From contig JADJZY010000003.1 in the NCBI GenBank assembly GCA_016715505.1, positions 237,580 through 301,579 on the forward strand: a DNA stretch of 64,000 bases, given 5' to 3'. A program made the translations under genes and the position numbers. Positions 38,401 through 49,232 of this stretch are shown here, in pieces. The notes under the pieces are model-generated. The model made no database searches. It was given only the letters and a program-made list of their open reading frames with translations, and was not told where the DNA came from. Numbering within the stretch: the stretch's first letter is position 1; every line of letters starts with the position of its first letter. The stretch comes from Bacteroidota bacterium (lineage in GTDB: Bacteria > Bacteroidota > Bacteroidia > Chitinophagales > Chitinophagaceae).

Positions 38401-40712
38401 AACACCACTTTTTATGCACAAGCGTCACAAGGTGCTTCATGCGCTAGCAGGGTTCCTGTAAGTCTGAGCATTCAGGCTCCTCCATCAATCAATGTTTCGG
38501 GTGTTTCTAACCTTTGTCTGGGAGACAATACAACACTCACAGCCAATGGGGCGAATACCTACACCTGGATGCCTGGAAGTGTTACAGGAAGTACGCATAT
38601 AGTTTCTCCAACAACAACAACAACGTATACCGTTACAGGTGCAGATTTACATGGTTGCACAAATACATCAACACGAACGATTGTCGTAAATCCTATACCA
38701 TCAGTAGGTTCAAACGCTTCAGTTACTGCAGTATGTTCCGGAGGTTCGGTGATTTTAACCGGCACAGGAGCTCATTCATATACCTGGAGTAACGGAGTTA
38801 GTAATGGTGTGGCATTTATTCCAACAACAACAACCACCTTTACGGTAACAGGTACGGATTTAAATGGTTGCACCAATACATCAACACGAACGATTGTCGT
38901 AAATCCGATACCATCAGTAGGTTCAAACGCTTCCGTTACTGCAGTATGTTCCGGAGGTTCGGTGATTTTAACCGGCACAGGAGCTCATTCATATACCTGG
39001 AGTAACGGAGTTAGTAATGGTGTGGCATTTATTCCAACAACAACTACAACATATACAGTAACGGGCACTAGCGCCGTCGGTTGTACAAATACAGCAACCA
39101 AAAATATTTTGGTACATGCAAACCCAACAATTATTTTGAGTGGCTTAGATACTGCTTGTAATGGTTCGTCTACAACGTTCACCGTAAGTGGTGCAAGCTG
39201 GTTCTGTGTTTTTATACACGAACCCATTTTTCATCCTCTGCATTCATGCCTACTTGTATTCCGACTTCTCAGATCAATACAGCTGCCATTAGCGCATCCA
39301 CGTCCGCTGCAAATCCGATTAATCGCACTTGCCCCAGTGGGTATGTTGCGGCTGGCTACAAAGGCAGAGTTGGAGCTTGGATGGATCAATTTCAACTCGC
39401 TTGTCGAAAAGTAAAAGGCAATGGCACCTTAGATTCTACTGTGGTTTATACAGCTTCTTTAGGCACGAGTAATGGAGGTTCAGCTGTTGGTCCTTTTCTT
39501 TTATCAGGAAATAATATTTTGGTTGGCGGAAAGGGCTGGGCCAGCAATTCAAGTTCATCAAGTTTATCTTCATTTAGAGGATACGGCCAAAACATAGATT
39601 ACATATTGTCTCAACAATCCAATGCAAACAATCCCAATTCAGGGGCTTTAATGGGCATTAATGCCATTATGATTTAGGACTCAATTTGCATTACCGGGAT
39701 ATGTGATTATCGGTGTTAGAGGCACAAATAGCATTTCTACAAAGAATATGGAATTTATAACGGTCCCTTTTGCTGAGTATTTTGCGAGCAGTTATACTTG
39801 GAATAATGGCGGTAATAACTCATCTAAAATAGTGAATACCGATGGCTTACATACAGTGACTGTTACGGACGCAAATGGATGCCAAAGCTCAGCTTCCATA
39901 CCAGTAATTGTTTTACCCGACCCTCAGGTGCTGCCATTGCTTCTGATTCAACCATTTGTGTTGGGAATTCGGTAACCTTGAGTGGAAGTGGTGCAATTAA
40001 TTATACCTGGAATCTTGGTGTTACGGATAATGATCCCATTACGCCTCATACGACCAAAACCTATACTGTTACCGGTACCGATGCATTTGGTTGTACCAAT
40101 ACGTCGAATATAACTGTTGTTGTAGATCCGTGTGGCACTACCAATACTATGAATGTAAAATTATTTCTCCAGGGATTTTACATTGGGACTTCAACCATGC
40201 AAACAGCATTAATGAATCAAGGTGTTGGAAACAGTGTAAATCATGTAGATTCTATACAAGTAGAACTAAGAGCGTCTGAAAATTTGACGAATATTGTTAC
40301 TACTTCCTGGGCCGTTTTACAAATTGATGGTACTGCAACGGTTAATTTTACATCCTTACCATTTGGGTATTATCGAATTGTGATCAAACATCGCAATCAC
40401 CTCGAAACCTGGAGCGCGGAGCCTGTTTTAATCACTGCCAATTCAACCTATGATTTTTCGACGGCAGCGAATAAAGCGTACGGTGGAAATCAGGTTCAGG
40501 TGGAGAATGGTATTTGGGCTTTCTTCACCGGCGATATCAATCAGGATGGTGTGGTAGATGGTTTGGATTACAACGATTGGGAAAACGACAGCAACAATTT
40601 TGCTGGAGGTTATTTTAGTACCGATCTGAATGGAGATGGTATTGTAGATGGATTGGATTTTATTTTCTGGGAACAAAACAGCAATAATTTTGTAGGGGCG
40701 GTGGTGCCATAA
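35437..40712 (+). pseudogene. Very large LamG/Ig-repeat surface protein with shared C-terminal module, multiply frameshifted
   Basis: Seven frame changes (near 35700, 37080, 37380, 37985, 39190, 39680 and 39930) interrupt one otherwise continuous ~1750-residue protein. In order it has a signal peptide (MKKIFKTMLICCIILSQAQF), a LamG domain (FTFETWFKTT, DGNWHHMATVRDG, LDETRLWSSARS), and two copies of a ~200-residue module beginning VSGGNDTGC and containing W.SFTP and G(Q)LYTARL (about 36350-36990 and 37840-38480). Many Ig-like repeats of 71 residues follow, some nearly identical at DNA level, then a jacalin-like segment (CPSGYVAAGYKGRVGAWMDQ) and more Ig-like repeats. It ends with the shared module (KHRNHLETWSAEP, GDINQDGVVDGLDYNDW, NNFVGAVVP). 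Inferred role: exported adhesin. The smooth joins suggest a single gene with sequence errors. Confidence 0.75.
37000..39073 (+). repeat. Near-identical 213-bp tandem units encoding Ig-like repeats
   Basis: Units with a period of 213 bp (71 codons) begin with GTAGGTTCAAACGCTTC and run through CATTCATATACCTGG. They are seen around 37000-37340 and again around 38700-39060, separated by more divergent repeats. Differences are few and mostly synonymous, showing recent amplification or gene conversion inside the surface-protein gene. The unit near 37080 has lost bases relative to the others, which causes one of the frameshifts. Confidence 0.85.
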
Positions 40713-40887
40713 ATTTTTGGATGAAGCATTGGAACCTGTGCCGGCAAATTTAAGCGGCCATTAAAAAGTGTATTCAGATAATTCATGACCTTGTGATGGT
40801 CTCACCAAAATCATTCTACGTTTACCTACCCATTTATGTAGTATCGTTTCATCAAAAGAGGCGTAAATTTGAAGCAATACCAAAGCT

Positions 40888-41519
40888 TTGATCAACGTCA
40901 TTCTATTTGAAGATAATCTGGATTTTGTAGACAGTTTAAGCGAATTGTTACAAGAAACAAAAGACATTCATTTGTCAGCGGTATTCCATCATTGCAAAGA
41001 CATAGTTCGTCATGTTCGTTACTATAATCCCGATATCATCATCATGGATATTGATATGCCGGGAATAACAGGCATCGAAGGACTGACTTTATTGCGAAAT
41101 GCCGACTTGGATACCTTGGTGATGATGTTAACGGTATTTGATGACAACGAGCGCGTATTTCAGGCTGTGTGCCGGGGAGCTTCGGGTTATCTGCTTAAAT
41201 CCTCTTCACCGGAAAAAATTGTCGAGGGTATACGAGAGGCTGCAAACGGCGGTGCCCCCATGACGCCTCGGTAGCCAAACAAGTGCTCAAGTTATTTTCG
41301 GCGCCATATCAGAAATCGGCAGATGTACAAAATTTGACACCTAAAGAATCAGAGGTATTATCTTTTTTGGTACGCGGTTATAGTTATAAAATGATCGCTT
41401 CCCAATTAAAAATCAGCATCGAAACTATTCGCTTTCATGTCAAAAACATGTATGCTAAATTACATGTCAATTCGAAGAGTGAAGCCGTGGCGAAGGCTAT
41501 ATACAATAAATTTAACTAA
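40888..41519 (+). pseudogene. NarL/FixJ-family response regulator, one frameshift
   Basis: The likely start is the TTG at 40888, because two stops lie just upstream in frame and the receiver begins at once (INVILFEDN). IIIMDIDMPGITG holds the phosphoacceptor, followed by MLTVFDDNERVF and GYLLKSSSP. The frame stops at 41274 in CCTCGGTAG. One extra T gives SVAKQVLKLF and connects to the LuxR-type HTH (LTPKESEVLSFLVRGYSYKM, ETIRFHVKNMYAKLHVNS). Full length would be about 211 residues. A TAAATTTG box lies at 40864-40871. It precedes a HisKA_3 propeller kinase by 60 bp, its probable partner. Confidence 0.8.
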
Positions 41520-41579
41520 CCAAAAGAACTTGCGCGGATAGACCATGAATGAAGAATCTTTTTAGAATACAGGATACGA

Positions 41580-44500
41580 ATGCTACAAAAATTTTTCTTT
41601 CTTTCTCTTCTTTTACTTTTGGAAGGCATAACGCAAAAAGTAATAGGGCAAATTAATTCATGGAATCATACCCATTATACCACTAAAGATGGCTTGCCAA
41701 GTACTGTTGTTCATAACATAACTCAGGATCGCCAGGGATTTATTTGGATAGCCACAGAGTCTGGTTTATGTCGATTTGATGGCGATGAATTTGTGAAAGT
41801 ATTACACGACCAAAACGATTCAACCAGCATACCTTCAGACTATGTGTACTGCATAACTGTTGCGCCTGATGGTAAACTATTATGTTCTACTTCCAATGGA
41901 TTGTATGTTATGAATACAACTACAAGAAAAGGGTATACCATACACTCTCGTATAACCAAAGGTTGGGAATCCATGGATTACAACTTCAAAAATATTTATG
42001 TAAACACTTCGCTTGAGAGAATCTTTGTATTAACAGCCACAGCAATTCTCATTTTTGATTATAATATGGTAAAACTAAATACCATTGCTTATCAATTTCC
42101 ATCCGCTTATGAGAATATAGGGTTAAGCATAACTAATTATTCTCCCCTTTTCTTATCCCATGGAGACATCATTTTCGCTGATAATTTTACACATGAATGG
42201 GGATTGTTTGATTATAAGAAAAAATCAATAGTTCCTTTTAAGACAGCCAACACTCATCCATATGCTGCCATGTTCCAAAAAACGGCGATGGATTGTTTTA
42301 CTTTAGATAGTTTGGGCTATATATGGTTTCATGAGGTCGGAAAAGATACCTTGTATTGTGCCAAACCAAATGAAAAATTAATTGCTTATCCTATGGTTGG
42401 CGAAGCAAGAAAGACTGGATGGACCGGAAGAATTTGCTTCCCCACTTCGACCACAATGACCTGGGCGTATATAAATGAAGCAAGCACGGTTCTTTATGAA
42501 TTGCCCTATGAATATCTTTTAAAAAATAAAGGTTCTACCATTTATGCCAAAGAAGGGAGTGGTTTTTCTGCTACCATCAATTCTCATTTTACCGATAAAA
42601 CAGGAAACTGGTGGATAGGATCCATCAACGGATTGTATTTGGTAAAATCGAATCGAAAAGATTTAGAACAAATAGAATTACCAGTCCCATTTAAGTTTGA
42701 ATCCGATTGGCAATATGTAACGGGTATTAAACCTGTGGACGAAGAAAATATTTTGATAACTACTCAACTGGAGCATTGTTTTTTGTACAACACAAAACAA
42801 AATACGGTTCGCACTTATCTAGACTCCGTTGGATATCAGAACGCAGGTGATTATGCGATGCATTTTATTATCCCTTTAGATAAACAAAGGCATCTCATTT
42901 ATGGCAACCAAGGTTTTATGTTTCAGGACCATCAATTGTTTAAAAATCCTAAGCTTACCAACCCTTTTGAAAAACTCTTTGATCAATATGCTGTTAAACG
43001 ATTTTTTATTGACAGTAAGGAAAATAGATGGGTAAGTTTTGAAGAATATGGATTGGTATTTTGGAATTCAAGTACTGCCACAATGAAATTATTTAAACCC
43101 AAGGGTGAATTTTGTAGTGATAAATTTACCTCCATAACAGAAGATGTTGAGGGCAATCTATGGTGTCTAAATTATGTTCAGGCCAAACTTTGGAAACTGG
43201 ATATTAAAACATTGGAATTCGATAGCACATCTATTGATTTGCCATCCAAATTCAACAGTAAATTGATAGCAGGAGCCAATCATTTCCTATATATGGTATC
43301 CAGCCATGGGTTACTTATTTTCGATACTAAAACGCAGCGCTCTAAAATAATTAGCATGTATGAAAAATTACCTTCTAATAATATTTTAGGTCTTTATTAT
43401 TACAATCAGCATTTATTTATTAGTACTAAAAACGGTTTGGCCATTATGAATACAGTGGATAACTCCATCCGTACGATTAGTCATCAAGATGGCATTGTAG
43501 AAGGAATTGTTACCAGAGCTTATTATGAAGACAAAAATTCATTATTTTATATAGGCGGAAAAGGCCATGTATATAAAATTAATCTTTGTCGTTTTTAATT
43601 CAGGGAATCAACCTATTGTAATTTTGGAAAATTGCAAAGTGAATGGCAAGGCACAAAATTTAGTTACCAACGATCTTAAATTGCAATATCATGAAAAATA
43701 ATATTTCGTTTTCGGTAAGTAGTATTGATTATTATAGTGGGTTTAATAAAAACTATTATTACCGCACTATCTTAAATGGTGATACTTAAAATGGATGAAT
43801 AATAAAGGTAAACGTTTTAGTTTTCTGAATATGTCTCCGGGGTCCTACCTCTCATCGAATTAAAAACCACCAATGCCAATAATCAATGGAGTGCCAATAC
43901 AGCCAAACTTTTCATTACCATTCTGAAACCTTGGTACAATCGATGGTGGTTTTATGTTTTAATAACCTTGGTTATTTCATTAAGTGTATACCTACTCTAT
44001 TTAAACCGAGTCAGGCAGGTATAAGGCGTATTGAAGATACGCAGTAAGTTAAGTAGAGACTTCATGATGATATTGGCAGCACCTTGAGTAGTATCAATAT
44101 ATTGAGTCGAACAGCCAAACGACAAGCAGAACTAAGTGGAAATGAGCATTCAAAACCACTTTAGATAAAATTCACGAACGCAGCCAGAGGCTGTTAACTA
44201 ATATGAGTGACATCATTTGGAATGTTAATCCGAACAATGATTCTATGGAAGAATTGCTTAGTAGAATGAGAGAATACGCAACAACCGTTTTAGAAGCTAA
44301 AGAGATTGAGTATACATTGGATTTTGGAGGAGAGGCGAAAAGCAAGATCTCTTTACAAATCAAAAGTAACTTGTATTTAATTTTCAAAGAAGCTGTAAAT
44401 AATCTGGCTAAATATTCCGAATGTACACATGCCATAATAAAGTTTAGTCAAATAGATAAGAAAATACACTTATGTGTAGAAGATAATGGCAAAGGATTCG

Positions 44501-44641
44501 ATTTGAAAGAAATTAGTCATCGAGGAGGTTTATACAATATGCAGCATCGGGCTGATGAAATAGGGGACATTTATCCATAGAAACAAGCCATTAACGGGAA
44601 CCCGGATTAAATTTGTATTGCCGAATTTTGATAACGAATGA
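41580..44641 (+). pseudogene. Propeller-type sensor histidine kinase (Reg_prop/Y_Y_Y/HisKA_3), frameshifted
   Basis: The first 672 residues are open (to 43598): signal peptide, then a two-component-regulator beta-propeller (TKDGLPSTVVHNITQDRQGF, WIATESGLCRFDG and later blades). Beyond that, pieces in changing frames give the Y_Y_Y domain (KVNGKAQNL, ISFSVSSIDYYSGFNKNYY, NANNQWSANTAKLFI), a membrane helix (WWFYVLITLVISLSVYLLYL), the phosphoacceptor region (HDDIGSTLSSINILSRTAKR), a long intact stretch with MSDIIWNVNP, EAVNNLAKYS, VEDNGKGFD and GGLYNMQHRA, and a final piece TRIKFVLPN ending at 44641. The order and spacing equal a complete ~1020-residue kinase with about six one-base breaks. Periplasmic propellers of this class often sense glycans or surface stress; the ligand here is unknown. 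Confidence 0.75.
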
Positions 44642-44736
44642 CCAAATATTCAGCTCCCTTTATAGATACGGATTATTCGCTCCTCTAGCATGGTTTTGTA
44701 CAGAAAAACCAATCATAACAAGTCATTTCTTTTGAT

Positions 44737-44945
44737 TCAACCTCTTTCGCAACAAGCTGTTGGAACAATCACATCGTCACGGTGCCAATCGGCGGGTGTG
44801 GCAATTTGATAGGCCAGCAGTTTGCATCGCATTAAGGCTCTTTTTGATTTCTGCCAAGGATAATGGATAATAAATGATCCCCGGATGATTGGGCTACAAA
44901 AACCGCCGCGCTTTGGTTTGACCCAGGCTGAATCTCCATATTGAT
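44737..44945 (-). pseudogene. Possible C-terminal remnant of a 1-Cys peroxiredoxin
   Basis: On the minus strand, ATPADWHRDDVIVPT resembles the conserved C-terminal tail of Prx6/1-Cys-type peroxiredoxins, and FIIHYP with LGRNQKE in a neighbouring frame resembles the segment before it. No N-terminal part or active-site cysteine is visible and the frame is broken, so at most a fragment remains. The rest of 44642-45070 holds no gene I can recognise. Confidence 0.4.
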
Positions 44946-45075
44946 TGGCTACTTCATCGTGATATCTTCAATCAGTGGAAATTTGTTCCCTATTTTCTGC
45001 CCTAATTCATTTTCTTGTGGTTCTCGGCTGGCTGTTCCCTCGCCCCATTGCGTTCAATTTGAATTCTTTTCCTTG

Positions 45076-45200
45076 GCGGGTCTTCGGGTGCTCGGGGTAA
45101 TCGGCCGGGGCGTTGCCGGGGGGCTGGGCGGCTTGGGGGGGTGGGTTCTGGGGTTGTGGTTGTGGAGGTTCGGTGGTGTTCGGGCTTCTGCCGGGGGGGG
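45076..45200 (+). other. Isolated G-rich tract with quadruplex potential
   Basis: Eleven runs of three or more G (up to eight) occur within about 125 bases, in otherwise moderately AT-rich DNA. The complement encodes a proline-rich open frame, but composition alone explains that. It may be a real structural element or a base-calling/assembly artefact. Confidence 0.6.
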
Positions 45201-45283
45201 TCGTTGTTAGTTTGGTTTGTGTTCTTCTAAGGGCCATATAACAAATATTTGGCCATGAGGTTAAGACGCAAAAATCTCAGTGT

Positions 45284-45616
45284 TTATTTGAGTAATGCAT
45301 GGAAGAACAGCACCAATACCAATCCTAATCCGAAAAAGTAAAGCAGGATCACGATAGGATATTTCACTTTTTGGGCAAGGTTAAATAACCAATTACAAAA
45401 AATAATTTCAGAGAAGGCATAAAAAATGAAAAGAAAACTGGATATAAAAATGAATTTCTCCGATGTATTGCAGAATACCAGAATGGATATGCCATACACA
45501 AGCATGGCCAAAGCATGCATTTCGTGATAGGCAAATTGAACCTGTTTGCGTTGTCGGGATAATGCCGTAACAAATACAGATGCAATACCGATGGTGATGC
45601 AATGCCATGCATCCAA
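45284..45616 (-). CDS. Small multi-pass membrane protein of unknown function
   Basis: About 110 residues with four hydrophobic helices (CITIGIASVFVTAL, ALAMLVYGISILVF, FISSFLFIFYAF and YPIVILLYFFGLGLVLVLFF). The start is uncertain: the open frame begins at a TTG, and the preceding codons (KWYLLIYLESSF) look like part of the first helix, so a frameshift or upstream start is possible. No family recognised. Its neighbour on the right is a partial palindromic element. Confidence 0.5.
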   Translation of the reverse strand: MDAWHCITIGIASVFVTALSRQRKQVQFAYHEMHALAMLVYGISILVFCNTSEKFIFISSFLFIFYAFSEIIFCNWLFNLAQKVKYPIVILLYFFGLGLVLVLFFHALLK

Positions 45617-45769
45617 AAAGGAACTCTCTAAATAAATTAAAAGATACCACTTATTATTATCAACGCGCCATAATTATAAAGAGGTAAATATTTTGTATCA
45701 TTTGTTTGGATGGTATTTAAATCCTGTTACCCAATCGGCGGGGAGAAAACCTAACATGGGAATCTCTTT

Positions 45770-45885
45770 TGGGCCTGCTGTTTAACCTGAAAGAAGTTGA
45801 TGTCATTACATTTTGGCGTGAATTACACACGTTTAGATGCATGGCAATTTTCCGTCAAAATCCCATTGGAATATTTACAAATGGA
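45770..45885 (+). repeat. Palindromic MITE-like element, partial and diverged copy D
   Basis: GGGCCTGCTGTTTAACCTGAA is followed by about 100 bases that align with the left half of copies A and B (GTTGATGTCATTACATT, GCATGGCAATTTT). The hairpin-forming right half and right terminal repeat are absent. Confidence 0.6.
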
Positions 45886-46227
45886 TTGTTTTCCTGGATA
45901 AAGGTGCGCAATTGCCGTTCTTACATGATGTTTCAGAAGGTTACTTTTTGTGGGTATTCCGTCGTTTGTGGGGCAGAGGTTGTTCCAATCATCGTTTTTT
46001 CAAGTTCTTCTGCATTTTCAACTTCTGTTTCACTCTTTGCTTTTACGATAAACGATCCCTTATATGTTTCTTGAAAGTTGTGAGTCTATGCAATGTATAC
46101 CAAGCTCTTCTGATCGCACGAATTAATCACCCTACCCTTTTATGTGGGTTCAATAAGATTTTATGCCAACTACTTTTGGGTAATAAAACCATTTTCCAAC
46201 CAATTGTATAAACCCCCAAATTGACCT
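45886..46227. other. Region with no assignable gene
   Basis: About 340 bases before the Kelch protein. A minus-strand open piece near 45950-46075 (GSFIVKAKSETEVENAEELE) has protein-like composition but no start and a stop just upstream, so it may be a decayed gene. The plus-strand open frame here is Cys/Phe-rich and looks like its antisense shadow. Confidence 0.4.
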
Positions 46228-49086
46228 ATGAAAAAATTATTTCATTTTCTCATTCTGTCCGGAATATTATGTGCCTGGCACGTAAAACAAATTTCTGCAC
46301 AAGCCCCGCAAGCCTTTCCTTACCAGGCTGTCGCACGTGACCTCAGCGGCAATACCCTGAATAATCAATCCATTTCCATCCGATTTAGTATTCTGGATGG
46401 CAGCAATGTTGGACCGATTATTTACAGTGAAAGCCATTTAACCACAACGAATTCTTTAGGCCTCTTTCAATTAAACATTGGTCAGGGTGCGGTCATTACC
46501 GGAAACTTTACAAGTATTGCCTGGTCCGTCGGTTCTATATTTCTTCAGGTTGAGTACGATCCGGCAGGTGGGAATACTTACACAGCCATGGGCACTACCC
46601 AACTTCTCAGTGTTCCATATGCGCTGTATGCAAACAGCTCCGGTTCAGCAGGGAGTGGTTTGCCAAATGGAACTACTACCGGCAATACCACTTTTTGGAA
46701 CGGAACAGAATGGGTGATCAATAACAACAATCTGTATAACAATGGTTCCGGAATTGGTATCGGTACAAACGCACCCGATGCCTCTGCAAAATTGGATATC
46801 AGCAGTACCACACAAGGTTTGTTAATACCCCGCATGACTACCACACAGCGCAATGCAATACCCATGCCCGCTCTTGGATTACAAATTTTTAATTTAGATG
46901 ATCAGTGCACCGATATTTACGATGGATCCAACTGGATCAAAACCTGTGGTCTCAAAGTAACAGGCACCGTCACCGATCCTAACCATCTTACCGCCAATTC
47001 CTGGTTACAAAAAACAGGCATTGCAATAAGCCGAAATAATGCAGTTGCTTTTACCATTGGCAATAAAGCCTATCTGGGATTGGGGAGTTTTATGGGGATG
47101 ACTTATTACGACGATTTTTATGAATACGATCCATCTACAAACATCTGGACACCAAAAGCGAATTTCCCGCCGGGTGCCAGAGCCGATGCCGTCGCTTTTA
47201 GCATCAACGGAAAAGGTTATGTAACAACCGGTGGCAATGGTGTATTCGTCAATTATGATATGTGGGAATATGATCCTACTACGGATGTGTGGACTCAAAA
47301 ATCAAATTGCCCCGGAAGCGCGCGCTCAAAAGCACAGGGTTTTGCCATTGGTAATAAAGGATATTTAGGTTTAGGCTCTGATGGTGGTAGCGACCTCAAC
47401 GACTTCTGGGAGTACGATCCTTCAAACGATACCTGGACCCAGCTTGCAAACTATCCGGGAAGTGGCCGCCAATTTACCATGGGTATAAGCATCAATGGAA
47501 AGGCTTATGTGGGTCTTGGAACAGATGTAAATGGAAATTACCAAAATGATGTTTGGGAATACAATCCTGCAGGGAATGCCTGGAGTGCCAAACAAATTTT
47601 TCCGGGTTCCGGATTTCATTCGATGTCCTGTTTTAGCATGAATGGAAAAGGCTATATGGGCACCGGTTATAATGGAGCCATGGAGATGAATGATTTTTGG
47701 GAGTACAACCCATTAACGGATACCTGGACAAGCAAGGCCATCTATAGTGGGGCACCACGGAAAAATGCGGTGGGTTTTGCGATCGGGAATAAAGGGTTTA
47801 TTGCGACCGGCTTAACCAGCACCTTTATGCCTCAAGGCGATGTTTGGGAGTACATGGATGATATAACTACAGGTAATGCATACTCAAATACCGTCATAAA
47901 TACAAGTAACCATTCAGTGAATGATGGTGCCTGGACATTGTATAACAATCAGGTGTTCAATAGTAATAGTGGAAATGTAGGTGTAGGTACATCAACCCCT
48001 ACTTCTAAATTGACAGTGGCAGGAGATGTGGATCTGAGCGGAGAAATTAAAATCAGTGGCACAGCCGGCACAGATGGTCAGCTATTAATTTCCAATGGAA
48101 ATGGTACCATGAGTTGGGCACATGAAATTAAACCGAATGGTGTAGCAGGATTATCGGGGCAAATTTTAAGTTCCAATGGAAATGGCACCATGAGTTGGAT
48201 CAATAATAACGGCGGAGGTGGAGGGGCATCTCCATGGGTGACAAGCGGTAACGATATTAAGAATAGCAATACAGGCAATGTGGGTATTGGTGCATTTCCT
48301 TCATCCGGTATTAAATTAGACGTGTCAGGAAATGGCAGATTTTCTGGAGATAAAATTACATTAATCAATGACAAAGGCTGTTTGTCAACATTAACCTCAA
48401 CAGGCTTCAGTACCTCATTTTTGAATCAATTAGCCATCGATGGTCAACGAATTCAAGCTTCAGGCGGCACAAATAGTTTCCCTTATAATCCCAGCGCTCA
48501 GAATATATATTTAAATCCGCTGGGAGGCAATGTGGGTATTCGAATGGCTTCAGCAGCAGCAACGCTATCGGTAGCCAGAGGCAATGGCGGGGATGGCACG
48601 ATTGCATTATTTGGAACAATACATGCCAGCCATTTCAACTATTCATTCTCTGAGGATACCTATATTCGGGGAGGTAAAAACGGTTCAAAAGTATTTATCA
48701 ATGATGGGTCCATCGGTGCCGTAGTAATCGGTAATGTCAGCGCATTTCCTGCCGGCTATAAATTATTTGTAGATGATGGTATTTTGACGGAGCGATTAAA
48801 AGTGGCTTTACAAGGTACTGCAAGCTGGGCCGACTATGTTTTTGCGGAGGATTATTCATTAATGCCTCTGGAAGAAGTGGAGCAATTTATTCTTAAAAAT
48901 CATCATTTGCCCAATGTACCCAGTGCTGAACAAATGGTGGAAAGCGGAATCGATGTGGCCACCGTGGATGCGAAGTTGATGGAAAAAATCGAAGAGCTGA
49001 CATTGTACTTGATTGAAATGAAAAAGGAAATGCAAAAATTGGCCGATGAAAATGCAAGGATTCAATCACAACTTGAAAAAAAATAA
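46228..49086 (+). CDS. Exported tail-fiber-like protein with Kelch repeats
   Basis: 952 residues, intact. A signal peptide (MKKLFHFLILSGILCAWHV) precedes an N-terminal domain typical of Bacteroidota 'tail fiber-like' proteins (FPYQAVARDLSGN, ISIRFSILDG, LLSVPYALYA; about 28-140). Next is SSTTQGLLIPRMTTTQRNA, then six Kelch-type units (about 265-555) with the G-KAYLGLG...W.YDP...W pattern (DFWEYDPSNDTWTQ). Two or three repeated segments follow (GQLLISNGNGTMSW), then a C-terminal region WADYVFAEDYSLMPLEEVE ... HHLPNVPSAEQ and a coiled coil (LYLIEMKKEMQKLADENA) that resembles chaperone/trimerisation ends of phage-like fibers. Inferred role: trimeric surface fiber with a propeller head. Paralogous in N-terminal architecture to 56965-59856. 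Confidence 0.85.
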   Translation: MKKLFHFLILSGILCAWHVKQISAQAPQAFPYQAVARDLSGNTLNNQSISIRFSILDGSNVGPIIYSESHLTTTNSLGLFQLNIGQGAVITGNFTSIAWSVGSIFLQVEYDPAGGNTYTAMGTTQLLSVPYALYANSSGSAGSGLPNGTTTGNTTFWNGTEWVINNNNLYNNGSGIGIGTNAPDASAKLDISSTTQGLLIPRMTTTQRNAIPMPALGLQIFNLDDQCTDIYDGSNWIKTCGLKVTGTVTDPNHLTANSWLQKTGIAISRNNAVAFTIGNKAYLGLGSFMGMTYYDDFYEYDPSTNIWTPKANFPPGARADAVAFSINGKGYVTTGGNGVFVNYDMWEYDPTTDVWTQKSNCPGSARSKAQGFAIGNKGYLGLGSDGGSDLNDFWEYDPSNDTWTQLANYPGSGRQFTMGISINGKAYVGLGTDVNGNYQNDVWEYNPAGNAWSAKQIFPGSGFHSMSCFSMNGKGYMGTGYNGAMEMNDFWEYNPLTDTWTSKAIYSGAPRKNAVGFAIGNKGFIATGLTSTFMPQGDVWEYMDDITTGNAYSNTVINTSNHSVNDGAWTLYNNQVFNSNSGNVGVGTSTPTSKLTVAGDVDLSGEIKISGTAGTDGQLLISNGNGTMSWAHEIKPNGVAGLSGQILSSNGNGTMSWINNNGGGGGASPWVTSGNDIKNSNTGNVGIGAFPSSGIKLDVSGNGRFSGDKITLINDKGCLSTLTSTGFSTSFLNQLAIDGQRIQASGGTNSFPYNPSAQNIYLNPLGGNVGIRMASAAATLSVARGNGGDGTIALFGTIHASHFNYSFSEDTYIRGGKNGSKVFINDGSIGAVVIGNVSAFPAGYKLFVDDGILTERLKVALQGTASWADYVFAEDYSLMPLEEVEQFILKNHHLPNVPSAEQMVESGIDVATVDAKLMEKIEELTLYLIEMKKEMQKLADENARIQSQLEKK

Positions 49087-49117
49087 TCATGAAAGAATCA
49101 AGCTTACATCATACATA

Positions 49118-49215
49118 TTTGGGCGCGCCCCGATGGGTCAGGCTTTTCGCTGCAAGTCCTCTCCAGTCCAAAGCGCCTGGATGCGGGCTTTACGCTGCAA
49201 TCCTTCGCGCAAAAG
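49118..49215. repeat. GC-rich dispersed-type intergenic repeat
   Basis: The stretch contains the palindrome GGGCGCGCCCC and two related units (GGCTTTTCGCTGCAAGTCCT and GGGCTTTACGCTGCAATCCT). It is far more GC-rich than its surroundings. Repeats of this general type are familiar from Bacteroidota intergenic regions; only one copy is in this window. It sits just upstream of the peptidase start. Confidence 0.5.
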
Positions 49216-49232
49216 GTCCAATACACCGAATC

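Noticed and set aside
37000..39073. CRISPR-like repeat array
   Set aside because: The 213-bp units are coding, with no spacers between short repeats.
45007..45237. Proline-rich minus-strand open frame
   Set aside because: It is the complement of the G-rich tract; composition alone produces the proline codons.
45837..46211. Plus-strand Cys/Phe-rich open frame of 124 codons
   Set aside because: Composition typical of an antisense frame, starts inside a palindromic-element remnant, no homology signal.
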